64,000 nt of DNA, taken from assembly GCF_040892545.1 (NCBI RefSeq), contig NZ_CP156079.1:2391501-2455500 (forward strand), written 5' to 3'. A program made the translations under genes and the position numbers. Below the pieces are notes generated by a model that saw nothing but the letters and a program-made list of their open reading frames with translations, was not told the origin of the DNA and made no database searches. This DNA is from Paracidovorax avenae (GTDB taxonomy: Bacteria; Pseudomonadota; Gammaproteobacteria; Burkholderiales; Burkholderiaceae_C). Positions 1 to 8,193 of this stretch are shown here, one piece after another (position 1 is the first letter of the stretch; every line of letters starts with the position of its first letter).

Positions 1-696
1 CTGTACAAGGGCGAGCGGCCCATCTTCGACCTCTACGGCATCGACGAAGAGATCGCCCGCGCCCTGGGCCGGCGCGTGGATTTGAAATCCGGCGGCTACC
101 TCATCGTGGACCAGACCGAGGCGCTCACCACCATCGACGTGAACACCGGCGGCTACGTGGGCGCGCGCAACTTCGACGACACCATCTTCAAGACCAACCT
201 GGAAGCCGCCCAGGCCATCGCCCGCCAGCTGCGGCTGCGCAACCTGGGCGGCATCATCATCGCGGACTTCATCGACATGGCGCGCGAAGACCACCAGCAC
301 GCCGTGCTCGCCGAATTCCGCAAGCAGCTCGCGCGCGACCGCGTCAAGACCATGACCGGCGGCTTCTCGCAGCTCGGCCTCGTCGAGATGACACGCAAGC
401 GCACCCGCGAGTCTCTCGCCCACATGCTCTGCGAGCCCTGCGCGCACTGCCAGGGCAAGGGGAGCGTGAAGACCGCGCGCAGCGTGTGCTACGACATCCT
501 GCGCGAGATCCTGCGCGAGGCCCGCCAGTTCAACCCCCGCGAGTTCCGGGTGGTCGCCTCCGCCAAGGTGGTGGAGCTGTTCCTGGACGAGGAGAGCCAG
601 CATTTGGCGGGGCTGTCGGATTTCATCGGCAAGCCGATCTCGCTGCAGGCGGAGAGTGGGTTGGGGCAGGAGCAGTACGACATCGTGTTGTTGTGA
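1..696 (+). CDS. rng: Ribonuclease G, C-terminal part (5' end outside window)
   Basis: The open frame enters from the window edge and gives about 231 residues, roughly the last half of a typical 490-residue RNase G. RNase E/G enzymes cut single-stranded RNA, maturing the 16S rRNA 5' end and turning over mRNA in the cytoplasm. Visible are the catalytic-domain motif DVNTG, the second metal-binding aspartate in IIADFIDM, and the Cys-x-x-Cys zinc-link motif CEPCAHCQGKG. The protein stops soon after the small domain, with no long disordered tail, so it is RNase G rather than RNase E. It ends in GQEQYDIVLL. The next gene converges on it only three bases away, and no terminator hairpin is visible between them. 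Confidence 0.95.
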   Translation: MYKGERPIFDLYGIDEEIARALGRRVDLKSGGYLIVDQTEALTTIDVNTGGYVGARNFDDTIFKTNLEAAQAIARQLRLRNLGGIIIADFIDMAREDHQHAVLAEFRKQLARDRVKTMTGGFSQLGLVEMTRKRTRESLAHMLCEPCAHCQGKGSVKTARSVCYDILREILREARQFNPREFRVVASAKVVELFLDEESQHLAGLSDFIGKPISLQAESGLGQEQYDIVLL

Positions 697-699
697 GGA

Positions 700-1107
700 T
701 CAGGGGTTGGCGTTGGGGCAACCCGGTATCTGCGCCGCTTCCGAGCATTCCGACGGGATGTTTTTGAAGATGACATCCCTGCCCACATAGACCTTGTTGG
801 CTTGCACCGGCGAATCGAGCTGCCATTCGATATCGCCATTCAGCCAGAGATCGACCACTTCACTCTGGCCCCGCAGGGTCTTGGGCTCGATGCGATACAG
901 CCGGACCACATAGGGCATCTTGAAGCTCGGGTGGGTGATGCGCTGCAGAAAAGAAGCTTTGTGGAACTCCAGGCGGTACACCCGGTGCGGGCTGTTTTCG
1001 GCATCTGCGAAGGTGGGCTTTGCCAGAGCCCATCCCGCCAGGAACAACGCATTCAGGCCCAGGCACCAGGCGATGCAGGGCACATTCTTGAGGTTTGTAA
1101 GCTTCAT
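700..1107 (-). CDS. Small membrane-anchored protein, copy 2 of a tandem duplication
   Basis: A 135-residue protein that I do not recognise. The N-terminus (MKLTNLKNVPCIAWCLGLNA) carries one hydrophobic segment at about residues 8-30, so it is probably anchored in the inner membrane with the remainder in the periplasm. It has the same length as the upstream gene at 1146-1553 and is clearly its paralogue: both share the start MKL-x-x-L-x-NVPCI, the block NKVYVGRDVIFKNIP, and an ending in AAQIPGCPN-x-x-P. The DNA at the 3' ends is nearly identical, which implies a recent duplication. The ATG at 1107 was chosen because it matches the sister gene's start; the frame stays open further upstream. An immunity-like role is conceivable because duplicated small membrane proteins often protect against effectors, but no effector is visible. 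Confidence 0.75.
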   Translation of the reverse strand: MKLTNLKNVPCIAWCLGLNALFLAGWALAKPTFADAENSPHRVYRLEFHKASFLQRITHPSFKMPYVVRLYRIEPKTLRGQSEVVDLWLNGDIEWQLDSPVQANKVYVGRDVIFKNIPSECSEAAQIPGCPNANP

Positions 1108-1145
1108 TACCACTGCGTGCGATGTGGTGCCACAGGGGGCGATCG

Positions 1146-1553
1146 TCAGGGCTTGGTGTTGGGGCAACCCGGTATCTGTGCCGCTTCCGTGCATTCCGGA
1201 GGGATGTTTTTGAAGATGACGTCCCTGCCCACATAGACCTTGTTGGTTTGCACCGGCGGATCGAGTTGCCAATCGATATCGATCCCGCTCCACAAATCGA
1301 CCACCTGGCTTTCGCCCAGCAGTTCCTTGGGATCAACGCGGTGCAGCCGGACAATGAAAGGAGCCCTCTGGTCGTAATGCATGATGCGCTGCCATAGAGA
1401 CGCGTGATAGAGCTCCAGCCGATAAACGTAATGGGGACTGTTGTAGCTGTTGAAGAGCGTCGGCTTGGTCGCATACCAGCCCAGTACCACGCAAGCATTC
1501 AACGCGAGACACCAGACGATGCAAGGTACGTTTCTGAGATCGGACAGCTTCAT
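1146..1553 (-). CDS. Small membrane-anchored protein, copy 1 of a tandem duplication
   Basis: A 135-residue protein of unknown function with an N-terminal hydrophobic segment (about residues 9-28, after MKLSDLRNVPCIVWCLALNA). The remainder is soluble and rich in aromatic and charged residues, with a conserved C-terminal block ending GCPNTKP that contains two cysteines. It is the direct paralogue of the gene at 700-1107. Its ATG overlaps the stop codon of the DUF6402-like gene upstream by one base (TAATG), so the two are probably translationally coupled and work together. The same TGGTAATGAAG context lies in front of the second copy, suggesting the duplication carried along the end of the upstream gene. 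Confidence 0.8.
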   Translation of the reverse strand: MKLSDLRNVPCIVWCLALNACVVLGWYATKPTLFNSYNSPHYVYRLELYHASLWQRIMHYDQRAPFIVRLHRVDPKELLGESQVVDLWSGIDIDWQLDPPVQTNKVYVGRDVIFKNIPPECTEAAQIPGCPNTKP

Positions 1554-2434
1554 TACCACTCCAGCTTGATTGGAAAAGGAAGGCGAACACGATGCACGTC
1601 TGAGACGATCATGAAATCTCCACCTCGTCCGTGGAGGTCGCGCCATTGCCTGAAATGCCGGTTCTGCACCAAGTAGCTCTGGAGGCTTGCTTCGTCCACA
1701 TTGGCATACATCCATCGTTCGTCGAGGGGGACGTCCATAGCGGACCTGGGTACCCGGACCACACCGTGCGGCCCCCAGAAGCCCAGCGGCTGAGATATGA
1801 AGGAATCGTCATTGAAGTCATAGGAATCGCGCAGGTAGAAGGCCAACTCATCGACCGCGATGGCAGCCTTGCCGTGCCCACTCGGCATCACCATGCCTGA
1901 GACGGCGATCTTGAGCGTGGCCTCGCCAATGGCGCCATAGAAATCATCCATGGGGTCGCCGAACCGGCCTACGTCCAGGAAATTCACCTGGCAGGTGCTG
2001 TCCAAGACTTTGGCAGGTTGGTTCAAGTCTCCGAAACGCCATGGCTGGATCTGTCCCACTGTTTGTAGAGCAACCTTCCGTTGCAACTGCTCTATCCCGG
2101 CAGGGCTACTCCATTGCGCTTGCAATCTCGACACTGCAGCCTGCACACGAGTAAAGCTCAGCGCCCATTGCATGGTGACCGTGTTTTCTTCCAGTTGCGA
2201 AGCGGGCAATTGGTGTAGCCGCTGGGGAGGGGCACTGAGTTTGATCGGCAGCGTGATTGCAAACGCCGCTCCCCTGAACCACCGCTCCATCAACGCCGCC
2301 GCCACCGGCCACCCCAGGCGCGAGCGCATCACTTCCGGAATGTCATCCAGCCGGAACCGCCGTACCTTCGGTGGCAGCTTGTCTTCCAATTGCGCGCGAA
2401 GGCGCTCCGTATCGACATGGACGATGTCGTTCAT
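1553..2434 (-). CDS. DUF6402 family protein
   Basis: A 293-residue soluble protein resembling the DUF6402 family of Burkholderiales, whose function is not established; members often sit in accessory or type VI secretion-linked loci. Recognisable family-like blocks are RFRLDDIPEVMRSRLGWP near the N-terminus, DPMDDFYGAIGEATLKIAV in the middle, and YDFNDDSFISQPLGFWGPHG toward the C-terminus. There is no signal peptide or membrane segment. The ATG at 2434 was chosen over an in-frame start 33 codons upstream because AAGGGA sits at the right distance before it and homology begins there. The gene leads a three-gene minus-strand unit with the two duplicated membrane-anchored proteins. No VgrG, PAAR or toxin gene is seen nearby, so a secretion link remains inference. 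Confidence 0.65.
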   Translation of the reverse strand: MNDIVHVDTERLRAQLEDKLPPKVRRFRLDDIPEVMRSRLGWPVAAALMERWFRGAAFAITLPIKLSAPPQRLHQLPASQLEENTVTMQWALSFTRVQAAVSRLQAQWSSPAGIEQLQRKVALQTVGQIQPWRFGDLNQPAKVLDSTCQVNFLDVGRFGDPMDDFYGAIGEATLKIAVSGMVMPSGHGKAAIAVDELAFYLRDSYDFNDDSFISQPLGFWGPHGVVRVPRSAMDVPLDERWMYANVDEASLQSYLVQNRHFRQWRDLHGRGGDFMIVSDVHRVRLPFPIKLEW

Positions 2435-2756
2435 GTGTCCCTTCCCTCTGCTGTTTTTCTTCGGGCCGGATTCTGGAGGCAAACATCTGCGGGCGCCACA
2501 AAAGTGGGGTTGCGGCATGGTTACGAAGCGCAACTGCCGCGCTGGACTACGTCCTCACCTGCAGGGACAGGTCGGCGCACCACCGAGCTCTGCGGCGCCA
2601 TGCGTGCAGCAAAGCTCCGTGGCTGCTGGACGGCCGCTGAAACAGGTTTTTTCACAGTGCGCGTAAAAACGGGGTTGCAAATCGCCGCGAATACGGCAAT
2701 AGTTTTCACAAAGGGCTCCAAGGCCCGTCATAAGAAAACTCTTGGGAGGGGTCCCG
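2435..2756. other. Divergent intergenic region
   Basis: This stretch separates the DUF6402 unit (leftward) from the phospholipase-like gene (rightward). It must carry both promoters, but I see no clear sigma70 pair, operator or terminator. A good ribosome-binding site (GGGAGG) precedes the rightward ATG at 2757. No coding sequence is supported. Confidence 0.5.
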
Positions 2757-3929
2757 ATGAACCAGTTCAAGACATGGGCTCGCTACCGCCACGGCGCCAT
2801 GGCCGTGGCCCTGTCCGCGCTCTTCGCAGCTTCCACTGCTGCGGCATTCCAGGTGCTGCCCAAGGTCAGCGACGTGGATCGCAAGATCTCGTCGCTGGGG
2901 AGCAACCCCGTGCTGGACTACGTCGGGCATTGGTTCGTGGGGACGGCCATCCCCATCATGAAATCCCCGGTGCACGAGTCCATCACCCTGGCGGCCATCG
3001 GGTGCCGTGCCGACAGGGGATCGGAATACGACTGCGTGACCATCGATGCGGTCCGGGAGCACCGCATCCTCCTATATGGGGTCCGCTGGCCGGACGACCC
3101 ACCGTTCCTGCTGAATGCCAAGTCACCGCCCCGCCTCAAGGGCTGCGATGTGCGCGTTACGTTGCGGTCCACATCGCAGCCACTGTGCTGGTGGGGCCTG
3201 TTCCAGGATGCCGGGGCGCAGGCCAAGACCAAATCCCAGGCCAGGGCGCCGGCCTTCGGGCCGGGCGACTACCTGCTGTACCGCTCGCACTATGGCGACC
3301 TGCAGTTCATGCACGCGATGGGCGCCTATGACGGGGAAACCGCGGGCGAAACGGTGGACCGCATGAAGATGTGGGCCGAGTTCCTGTGGGGCGTGGCGTC
3401 CGGGACGACGCCGACAGGCGTCTTCATCCGGGACCTCGGTCGCCCCGAGCTGGCAAGCTACTTTCCGGGCGACATCACGACCATGAACCTGTTTGCCACC
3501 GGCATCGTCGAGGTGCGCAAGGACCTGGACAAGGTCGCCATGGGCGCCTTGCTGCACATGGTGCAGGACAGCTTTTCGCAGGCCCATGCGGAACGCGGAC
3601 AGGAGACCGGCGCCCAGTGCGGCCATACCGGCTTCGACAAGCCCGGCCAGATCGAGCGGTTCCGCAGCTATGCGAAGCAGTCCAGCGCGTTGCATGACGA
3701 GGCGGACACGCCCGATGCGCTGAGCCTGCACAGCATGCAGATCAGCCCCAGCGCGGTGGATGTGAGCCGGGCATTCCTTACGATGTGGAATGAGAAGAGG
3801 AGTTGGGTGGAAGCCGGGGCTTTGTTCGACTGCGTATTTGAACCGAGGGATCGGCTGGTGGAGGCGGATGCGGGGCCTTATGTGCCTGTGCCGCGGGTCA
3901 GGACATCTGCGGATCTTAGCCCGCAGTAG
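2757..3929 (+). CDS. Secreted zinc-dependent phospholipase C / S1-P1 nuclease-like protein
   Basis: A 390-residue protein with a Sec signal peptide (residues 1-30, cleavage after STAAA). The pattern of metal ligands is that of the zinc phospholipase C/S1-P1 nuclease fold: H73 in PVHESITLAA, H178 and H186 in the YRSHYGDLQFMHAMGA block, H267-x3-D271-x5-H277 in LLHMVQDSFSQAHAE, and HD at 313-314. That helical fold binds three zinc ions and cleaves phosphodiesters in phospholipids or nucleic acids, and here it would act outside the cytoplasm. Which substrate is used cannot be read from the sequence. The ATG at 2757 follows GGGAGGGGTCCCG; an in-frame start five codons upstream is less well placed. 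Six cysteines in the secreted part would allow disulfides. It stands alone, divergent from the DUF6402 unit. Confidence 0.65.
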   Translation: MNQFKTWARYRHGAMAVALSALFAASTAAAFQVLPKVSDVDRKISSLGSNPVLDYVGHWFVGTAIPIMKSPVHESITLAAIGCRADRGSEYDCVTIDAVREHRILLYGVRWPDDPPFLLNAKSPPRLKGCDVRVTLRSTSQPLCWWGLFQDAGAQAKTKSQARAPAFGPGDYLLYRSHYGDLQFMHAMGAYDGETAGETVDRMKMWAEFLWGVASGTTPTGVFIRDLGRPELASYFPGDITTMNLFATGIVEVRKDLDKVAMGALLHMVQDSFSQAHAERGQETGAQCGHTGFDKPGQIERFRSYAKQSSALHDEADTPDALSLHSMQISPSAVDVSRAFLTMWNEKRSWVEAGALFDCVFEPRDRLVEADAGPYVPVPRVRTSADLSPQ

Positions 3930-4250
3930 GTCTTGCAGAGAGGGTTCGCATGCAATCGATTGTGAGTGCCGATTCCTGCCTACTTTCTGATCCGTAGGTT
4001 GGACGGCTGTTCTATGCCGAGAGGCGACGTTCGTTGGTGTGTGCGAGCGACAGGTTATGCTAGCAATAGCGGCAATTAATGCTGCAACGGTGTAGCAGAT
4101 CTGAGTGACATCGTCCTCGCAAGGATGCTGATTTACGGCTTAATGAAGGCGCCAGTGGAGGCACTGCTGGTAACCTGTCATCGAAGCCACTTAGCCACGA
4201 CCCGCTGAAGGGGCTAGTACATTTCCATTGGAAAATTTCAGGAAGCGAAT
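3930..4250 (+). other. Intergenic region at left edge of the low-GC island
   Basis: No gene is supported here. Composition shifts to lower GC around position 3950, marking the left boundary of the accessory island. The stretch ends in AGGAAGCGAAT in front of the DUF262 start and so holds that gene's promoter and ribosome-binding site. I could not find an attachment-site repeat or integrase remnant. Confidence 0.4.
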
Positions 4251-5456
4251 ATGCCGGATACCGATGTTGAATTCCTCAATGAGCCTGACTCGGAGCTAGA
4301 CACCGCTCAGGCCGAGCACTTTTCCGAGGCCGTGCTGCACTCGGCCGACTGGACGGTCGAGACGATGGTGTCGCAGTTGGTTCGGGGAAACATCGAGATG
4401 AATCCGAGGTTCCAGCGTCGAGACGCGTGGTCCGTCCGACGTAAGAGTGCATTTGTTGAGTCTCTAATTCTTGGCCTTCCAGTTCCGCAAATTGTTTTGG
4501 CGGAGAAGCGTGGGCAGCGTGGAAAGTACATCGTCCTCGATGGTAAACAACGACTGCTTTCACTGATGCAATTCACGGGCAATGCACGGGGGCCGAACAA
4601 CGCGTTTCGACTCGCGGGACTGGAGGCGCGCAGCGATCTCACCCGCAAAACATATGAGGTGCTCAAGGCCCCTACCTTCGAAGATGATCTGAATGCATTC
4701 CACAACTACACTGTCCGAACCGTCGTCATTCGCAACTGGCCTAGCTATGATTTCCTGCATCTTGTGTTTCTGAGGCTAAACACGGGTAGTGTCAAGCTCT
4801 CCCCCCAGGAGTTGCGTCAGGCGCTGTTTCCTGGAACGTTTTCGGACACTGTCGATGATCGAGCGCAGGCGTCTGTCCCTTTGCAGGAAATTCTTGGTCG
4901 AGGTACGCCTGACCCGCGGATGAGGGATGTTGAACTTCTGGTTCGGTTCCTCGGATTCTATTTTTTTATGCCGGCTTACACGGGCCGCATGAAGGACTTT
5001 CTAGACACGACCTGCGATAGATTGAATAGCGACTGGGAAAATCAAGAACCAGCGGTCGAAAGAGCGATAGCGGCATTTAACTCGGCGGGTGAAGCATTGA
5101 TTCAGATTTTTGGGGCGGGGAGCATCGCTAGAAAGGCGGGGTCAAGGCTCTTCAACCGCGCGATTTTTGACGCGCTGATTTTCTATGCGGCGAATGACAC
5201 CATTCGCATGACGATGCTGCAGAATTCCGACGCTGTACGAGCGGCATACGATGAGATCGCTGCCGACTCCAGATTTCTGAGCGCGTCTGAAAGCGACACG
5301 GCTGGCGTCCCAAATACGCTAGCACGGTACGTTATGTGGGGCGAGAAATTGAAGGTGGCTCTCAGTTTGGAGTTCGAATTACCTGGTGCTCGCCCAGCCG
5401 ATCCCGCAGATGCCAATTCAAAGGCAGGAATCACCTTCGCTGGCTTTGGAGTCTGA
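4251..5456 (+). CDS. DUF262 domain protein (ParB/sulfiredoxin-fold), defence-type
   Basis: A 401-residue protein whose N-terminal region (about residues 30-200) is a DUF262 domain. Motifs are NPRFQRRDAWS, a following ESLILGLPVPQIVLAE, and D97-G-K-Q-R (classic form DGQQR). DUF262 domains are the nucleotide-binding/hydrolysing half of GmrSD-type modification-dependent restriction enzymes and also occur in other phage-defence proteins. The HNH nuclease (DUF1524) of GmrSD is absent; the C-terminal half is helical with no motif I recognise. The HEPN-like gene begins two bases after the stop codon, so the pair is probably one operon in which the second protein supplies the nuclease. Codon use and GC are lower than in flanking genes, suggesting horizontal acquisition. 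An AGGAAG ribosome-binding site supports the start. Confidence 0.8.
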   Translation: MPDTDVEFLNEPDSELDTAQAEHFSEAVLHSADWTVETMVSQLVRGNIEMNPRFQRRDAWSVRRKSAFVESLILGLPVPQIVLAEKRGQRGKYIVLDGKQRLLSLMQFTGNARGPNNAFRLAGLEARSDLTRKTYEVLKAPTFEDDLNAFHNYTVRTVVIRNWPSYDFLHLVFLRLNTGSVKLSPQELRQALFPGTFSDTVDDRAQASVPLQEILGRGTPDPRMRDVELLVRFLGFYFFMPAYTGRMKDFLDTTCDRLNSDWENQEPAVERAIAAFNSAGEALIQIFGAGSIARKAGSRLFNRAIFDALIFYAANDTIRMTMLQNSDAVRAAYDEIAADSRFLSASESDTAGVPNTLARYVMWGEKLKVALSLEFELPGARPADPADANSKAGITFAGFGV

Positions 5457-5458
5457 AA

Positions 5459-6127
5459 ATGGCATCGCCTCGCTATCAGCAGTTAGAGGAGCAATTGGGA
5501 ATTCTGAGGTACTGCTTCTTACCTGCTGAATTTGATTCCACTGGAACTTACGAGGACCAGGACAGCGTTTCAACACGCGCACTCGCATACCGTGTGCTAG
5601 CGCACGCCGAAATCGAGTCCTATTTTGAGGATCGGAGCTTGGAGCCAGTTTCCCGCGCGCAAGCTGTTTGGGAAGCAGCCCGCCATGTTTCCCACGTAGC
5701 GTTATGCCTCGTGGGTTTCAGCGGCAAAGAGATGGCACTGCCTCCTTCTACACTAGAAGCTCCAACTGACAACAAACGAAAGACGTGGCCTGCCTTTGTC
5801 GATATCGGGCAGAGACTTCTTCCAATCATTGCAAATTTCCATCACCATGTCCGCAATGAGAACCATGGCGTGAAGGAAAAGAATTTACTTTCACTGCTTC
5901 TTCCGATTGGAGTTGCTCACGGCAAGATTGACCCAGCGTTTTTGGCTGACATGGAGTCGTTCGGCGCGCTACGGGGGTTAGCGGCGCACTCTTCAGGCAA
6001 GACAACAGTACGACAGGCCGTAGATCCCGAGGCCGAGCAAAAGCGTGTGCTCGCGCTTATGCCGGGAATTGCAGCAATCGATTCAGAGATCGACGTGCTA
6101 CTCGCTGCTATGCCCCTGCCGGCATAG
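5459..6127 (+). CDS. HEPN-like putative ribonuclease, partner of DUF262 protein
   Basis: A 222-residue, largely helical protein. The early block ALAYRVLAHAEIESYFED (from about residue 41) resembles the first helices of HEPN domains, and R172-GLAA-H177 near the C-terminus fits the R-x4-6-H catalytic motif of HEPN ribonucleases. A second, shorter candidate, RNENH at 132-136, has too few spacer residues. HEPN proteins typically cut RNA in toxin-antitoxin, abortive-infection and restriction-linked systems. The ATG follows the DUF262 stop by two bases (TGAAAATG), so the two are almost certainly co-transcribed. Family assignment rests on motif and helix pattern only; a HEPN domain without nuclease activity, or another helical nucleotidyl-linked fold, is possible. 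Confidence 0.55.
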   Translation: MASPRYQQLEEQLGILRYCFLPAEFDSTGTYEDQDSVSTRALAYRVLAHAEIESYFEDRSLEPVSRAQAVWEAARHVSHVALCLVGFSGKEMALPPSTLEAPTDNKRKTWPAFVDIGQRLLPIIANFHHHVRNENHGVKEKNLLSLLLPIGVAHGKIDPAFLADMESFGALRGLAAHSSGKTTVRQAVDPEAEQKRVLALMPGIAAIDSEIDVLLAAMPLPA

Positions 6128-6226
6128 GACGTTATTGGTGCAAAAATAACTCCGATCTGTCGCGTAACATAACTTGTTTCGAGTTAAGGTGGATTACTTC
6201 GGTGGGTCGTGCGCCTTGCAATAAAT

Positions 6227-7093
6227 TTACGTTTGCAAGTGAATTTTTGGGGTGTCGGGTTTTTTTAGTAAATTCCACCATAACTTTAACTTTTCCTCTT
6301 TGACCGCAAAACCTCCTTCAAGTAACGATAAAATCATATAAGACATGTCATTTATATCGTGTCTTATTTTTTCTACGGCTCGTTCGCTATTGGTGATGGT
6401 TTCAAAATTTGCATATCTATTGCAAGTATCGAAAGAAAAAATGAGCATTGCTTGGTAATATCTGTAGGTAATTGAGTTCTCAGTGAAGAATTTAATTCGC
6501 GGAATATTTGCTCCTAGATTTCGCTGGGCCTTTAGGTAATTGTTCATGAATGAGAAATCATTAATCTTACCGTTATTTAGTTCTGTCAACTCTTTTGAGA
6601 TTTCTGGCTTATTATATTTTTTAAATATGCTGCCCATAAAGCCGAGATGCCCATCAATTAAGAGCGTAGATAGAAATTCTTTCTCTAATTTAATTGCGGC
6701 AATTTCGGGTTGGCTTAAAACTACGTGTGGATTTCGGAATCTGCGCAGCACTGAGTAATTGCGTTTGACTATATGCTCGCTTGGTTTTCCGCATTCTTCA
6801 CATTTTTCAATTTCCTCCTTAATAAGTTCACTTATGCTCGGGATGTATTCCGAATATTTTGGTCCTGGAGGTAATTTGAAAAATAAACTGGATCGCATTT
6901 TCTCGTCTTTTAATATTTCATAGATTAAAGTACCTGAAATTAAAAGCTTATAACTTTTACATAAATCTAAAATATGCTTCTTGTTATATCCTTGCAGATA
7001 GCTTTTATCAAGTATTAGTTTCTTTTGGTCAATTTTCATTGTATTCGAAATTATAAAAAATGCCAGTTTGGGGTAAAGCATCGTCTTGATCAT
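6227..7093 (-). CDS. AT-rich PIN-like domain protein, candidate toxin
   Basis: A 288-residue protein in the most AT-rich stretch of the window, clearly foreign in composition. Residues 24-64 resemble the start of a PIN-like nuclease: ILDKSYLQG with D29, then a strand leading to E59 in GTLIYEILKDE. A C-terminal RHDINDMSYM (D246, D249) could supply the remaining acidic metal ligands. CEEC at 98-101 is a possible zinc knuckle. PIN enzymes cleave RNA, often as toxins. No antitoxin-sized partner is visible. It converges on the DUF262-HEPN pair with a gap of about 100 bases. The start at 7093 is preceded by GGGAGCTGGAGC; an internal ATG at codon 19 fits the domain start better but lacks a ribosome-binding site. 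Confidence 0.5.
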   Translation of the reverse strand: MIKTMLYPKLAFFIISNTMKIDQKKLILDKSYLQGYNKKHILDLCKSYKLLISGTLIYEILKDEKMRSSLFFKLPPGPKYSEYIPSISELIKEEIEKCEECGKPSEHIVKRNYSVLRRFRNPHVVLSQPEIAAIKLEKEFLSTLLIDGHLGFMGSIFKKYNKPEISKELTELNNGKINDFSFMNNYLKAQRNLGANIPRIKFFTENSITYRYYQAMLIFSFDTCNRYANFETITNSERAVEKIRHDINDMSYMILSLLEGGFAVKEEKLKLWWNLLKKPDTPKIHLQT

Positions 7094-7289
7094 GCTCCAG
7101 CTCCCATTTTCGCCGCTAGGCGCAGGACAAACGAAGCAACTGATTAAGAGCGCTGCAAAAAATCACTAAATTATGAGGATTTTATTAAATGTGGTTCCAT
7201 GAGGTGAGGAAAGATTGGTGGCTAAGCAAAGGATGTCGCACTTATTGCACCCCGCCGTCGTCCTACTGCCTCGGATCCGAGTCTTCGGC

Positions 7290-8032
7290 TCATCCTTTGG
7301 CCCGCCAACTGAGACGATAGGCTTCAAATCTGTATCCAGGCAGATCCAAATCTCCTTGAGCCGATTGGGAAATCCAAATGCACCCGCAGGTTGACTTATC
7401 GCAATTTGGATTGATTGTCAGAAAGGCCTGCTTCACGTCGGCAACCCGGGTATCGAGCAACTGGTTCGGCCCCGCGCTGGCTCCGCCCGGCACCATCTGC
7501 GCCGTGGTGGGCCGGCGCAGTGCGACATACACGCGCTGGATGTCCGGGAAATACCGGTCCGCCGATGCCCAGCCGCAGGTGCCATGCGCCTGCCACTCGT
7601 TCTGCATCAGATCGGTGCCAGGCATCATGCAGAGATATTGCCGCACCAATGGCGCCGGCAGGGCGATGGGAGTGGGCTGGCAGTTGCGCGGATGGTCCTC
7701 CACTGACCGGCCTTGCCGTTCTGCGGCCACAGGCCATGCACCACCCATTCGAACCGGTTGCCGGAAAAGCACTGGAAGGCATGCCGGTCCTTTGCCGCCC
7801 CGGTCTTGTTGCGCTGGCTTTCGCAGTGTTCGGGGGACCAGGAAAGCACCAACGCCATGTAGTCCGCAGGCGCGTTCGGATTGGCATGGTCCACGGGGCG
7901 GGGTGGGGAGGGCGTCACGGTGCCTGGAACTGCGCACACTTCCTGCGCCGAACCGGGCAGGCAGACGACGGCGCCCAGGCCACAAAGCAGCAGGGCGCAC
8001 ACCCACGATGGAAGCCGAGACCGACCGCGCAT
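7290..8032 (-). pseudogene. RNase T2 family ribonuclease, frameshifted
   Basis: Secreted RNase T2 enzymes degrade RNA using two histidines in conserved segments CAS I and CAS II. Here both are present but in different frames. The first frame (from ATG 8032) has a signal peptide (about residues 1-29, ending GSAQ) and CAS I, FEWVVHGLWPQN. The second frame, ending at 7290, holds CAS II, NEWQAHGTC, and a normal C-terminus with paired cysteines. The frames switch near 7695-7712, between QNGKAGQW and EDHPRNCQPTP, consistent with loss of one base (or gain of two). Apart from this break the gene looks complete and undegraded, so the mutation is recent or a sequencing error. Without correction it yields a 135-residue product lacking the second catalytic histidine. 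Confidence 0.8.
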
Positions 8033-8193
8033 GAATCCCTCCTCGCTGGCACGCGACCTCCGGATCGGGGTGGCGCCTTTTTTATATCTTGCCGATTGGA
8101 CTCAACTATGGCGCGGCGGGATGAATTGTCAATAGGTATCGTGTGAAGCGGCCGAGCGTGGCAGTGCCTCCCGCCTGCCTGCACTGCTTCTCG

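Noticed and set aside
4251..5456. Assignment as a GmrSD type IV restriction enzyme
   Set aside because: Only the DUF262 half is present; no HNH/DUF1524 motif is visible in this or the next protein.
5852..5869. RNENH (residues 132-136) as the HEPN catalytic motif
   Set aside because: Only three residues separate Arg and His, fewer than the four to six of HEPN enzymes; R172-x4-H177 fits better.
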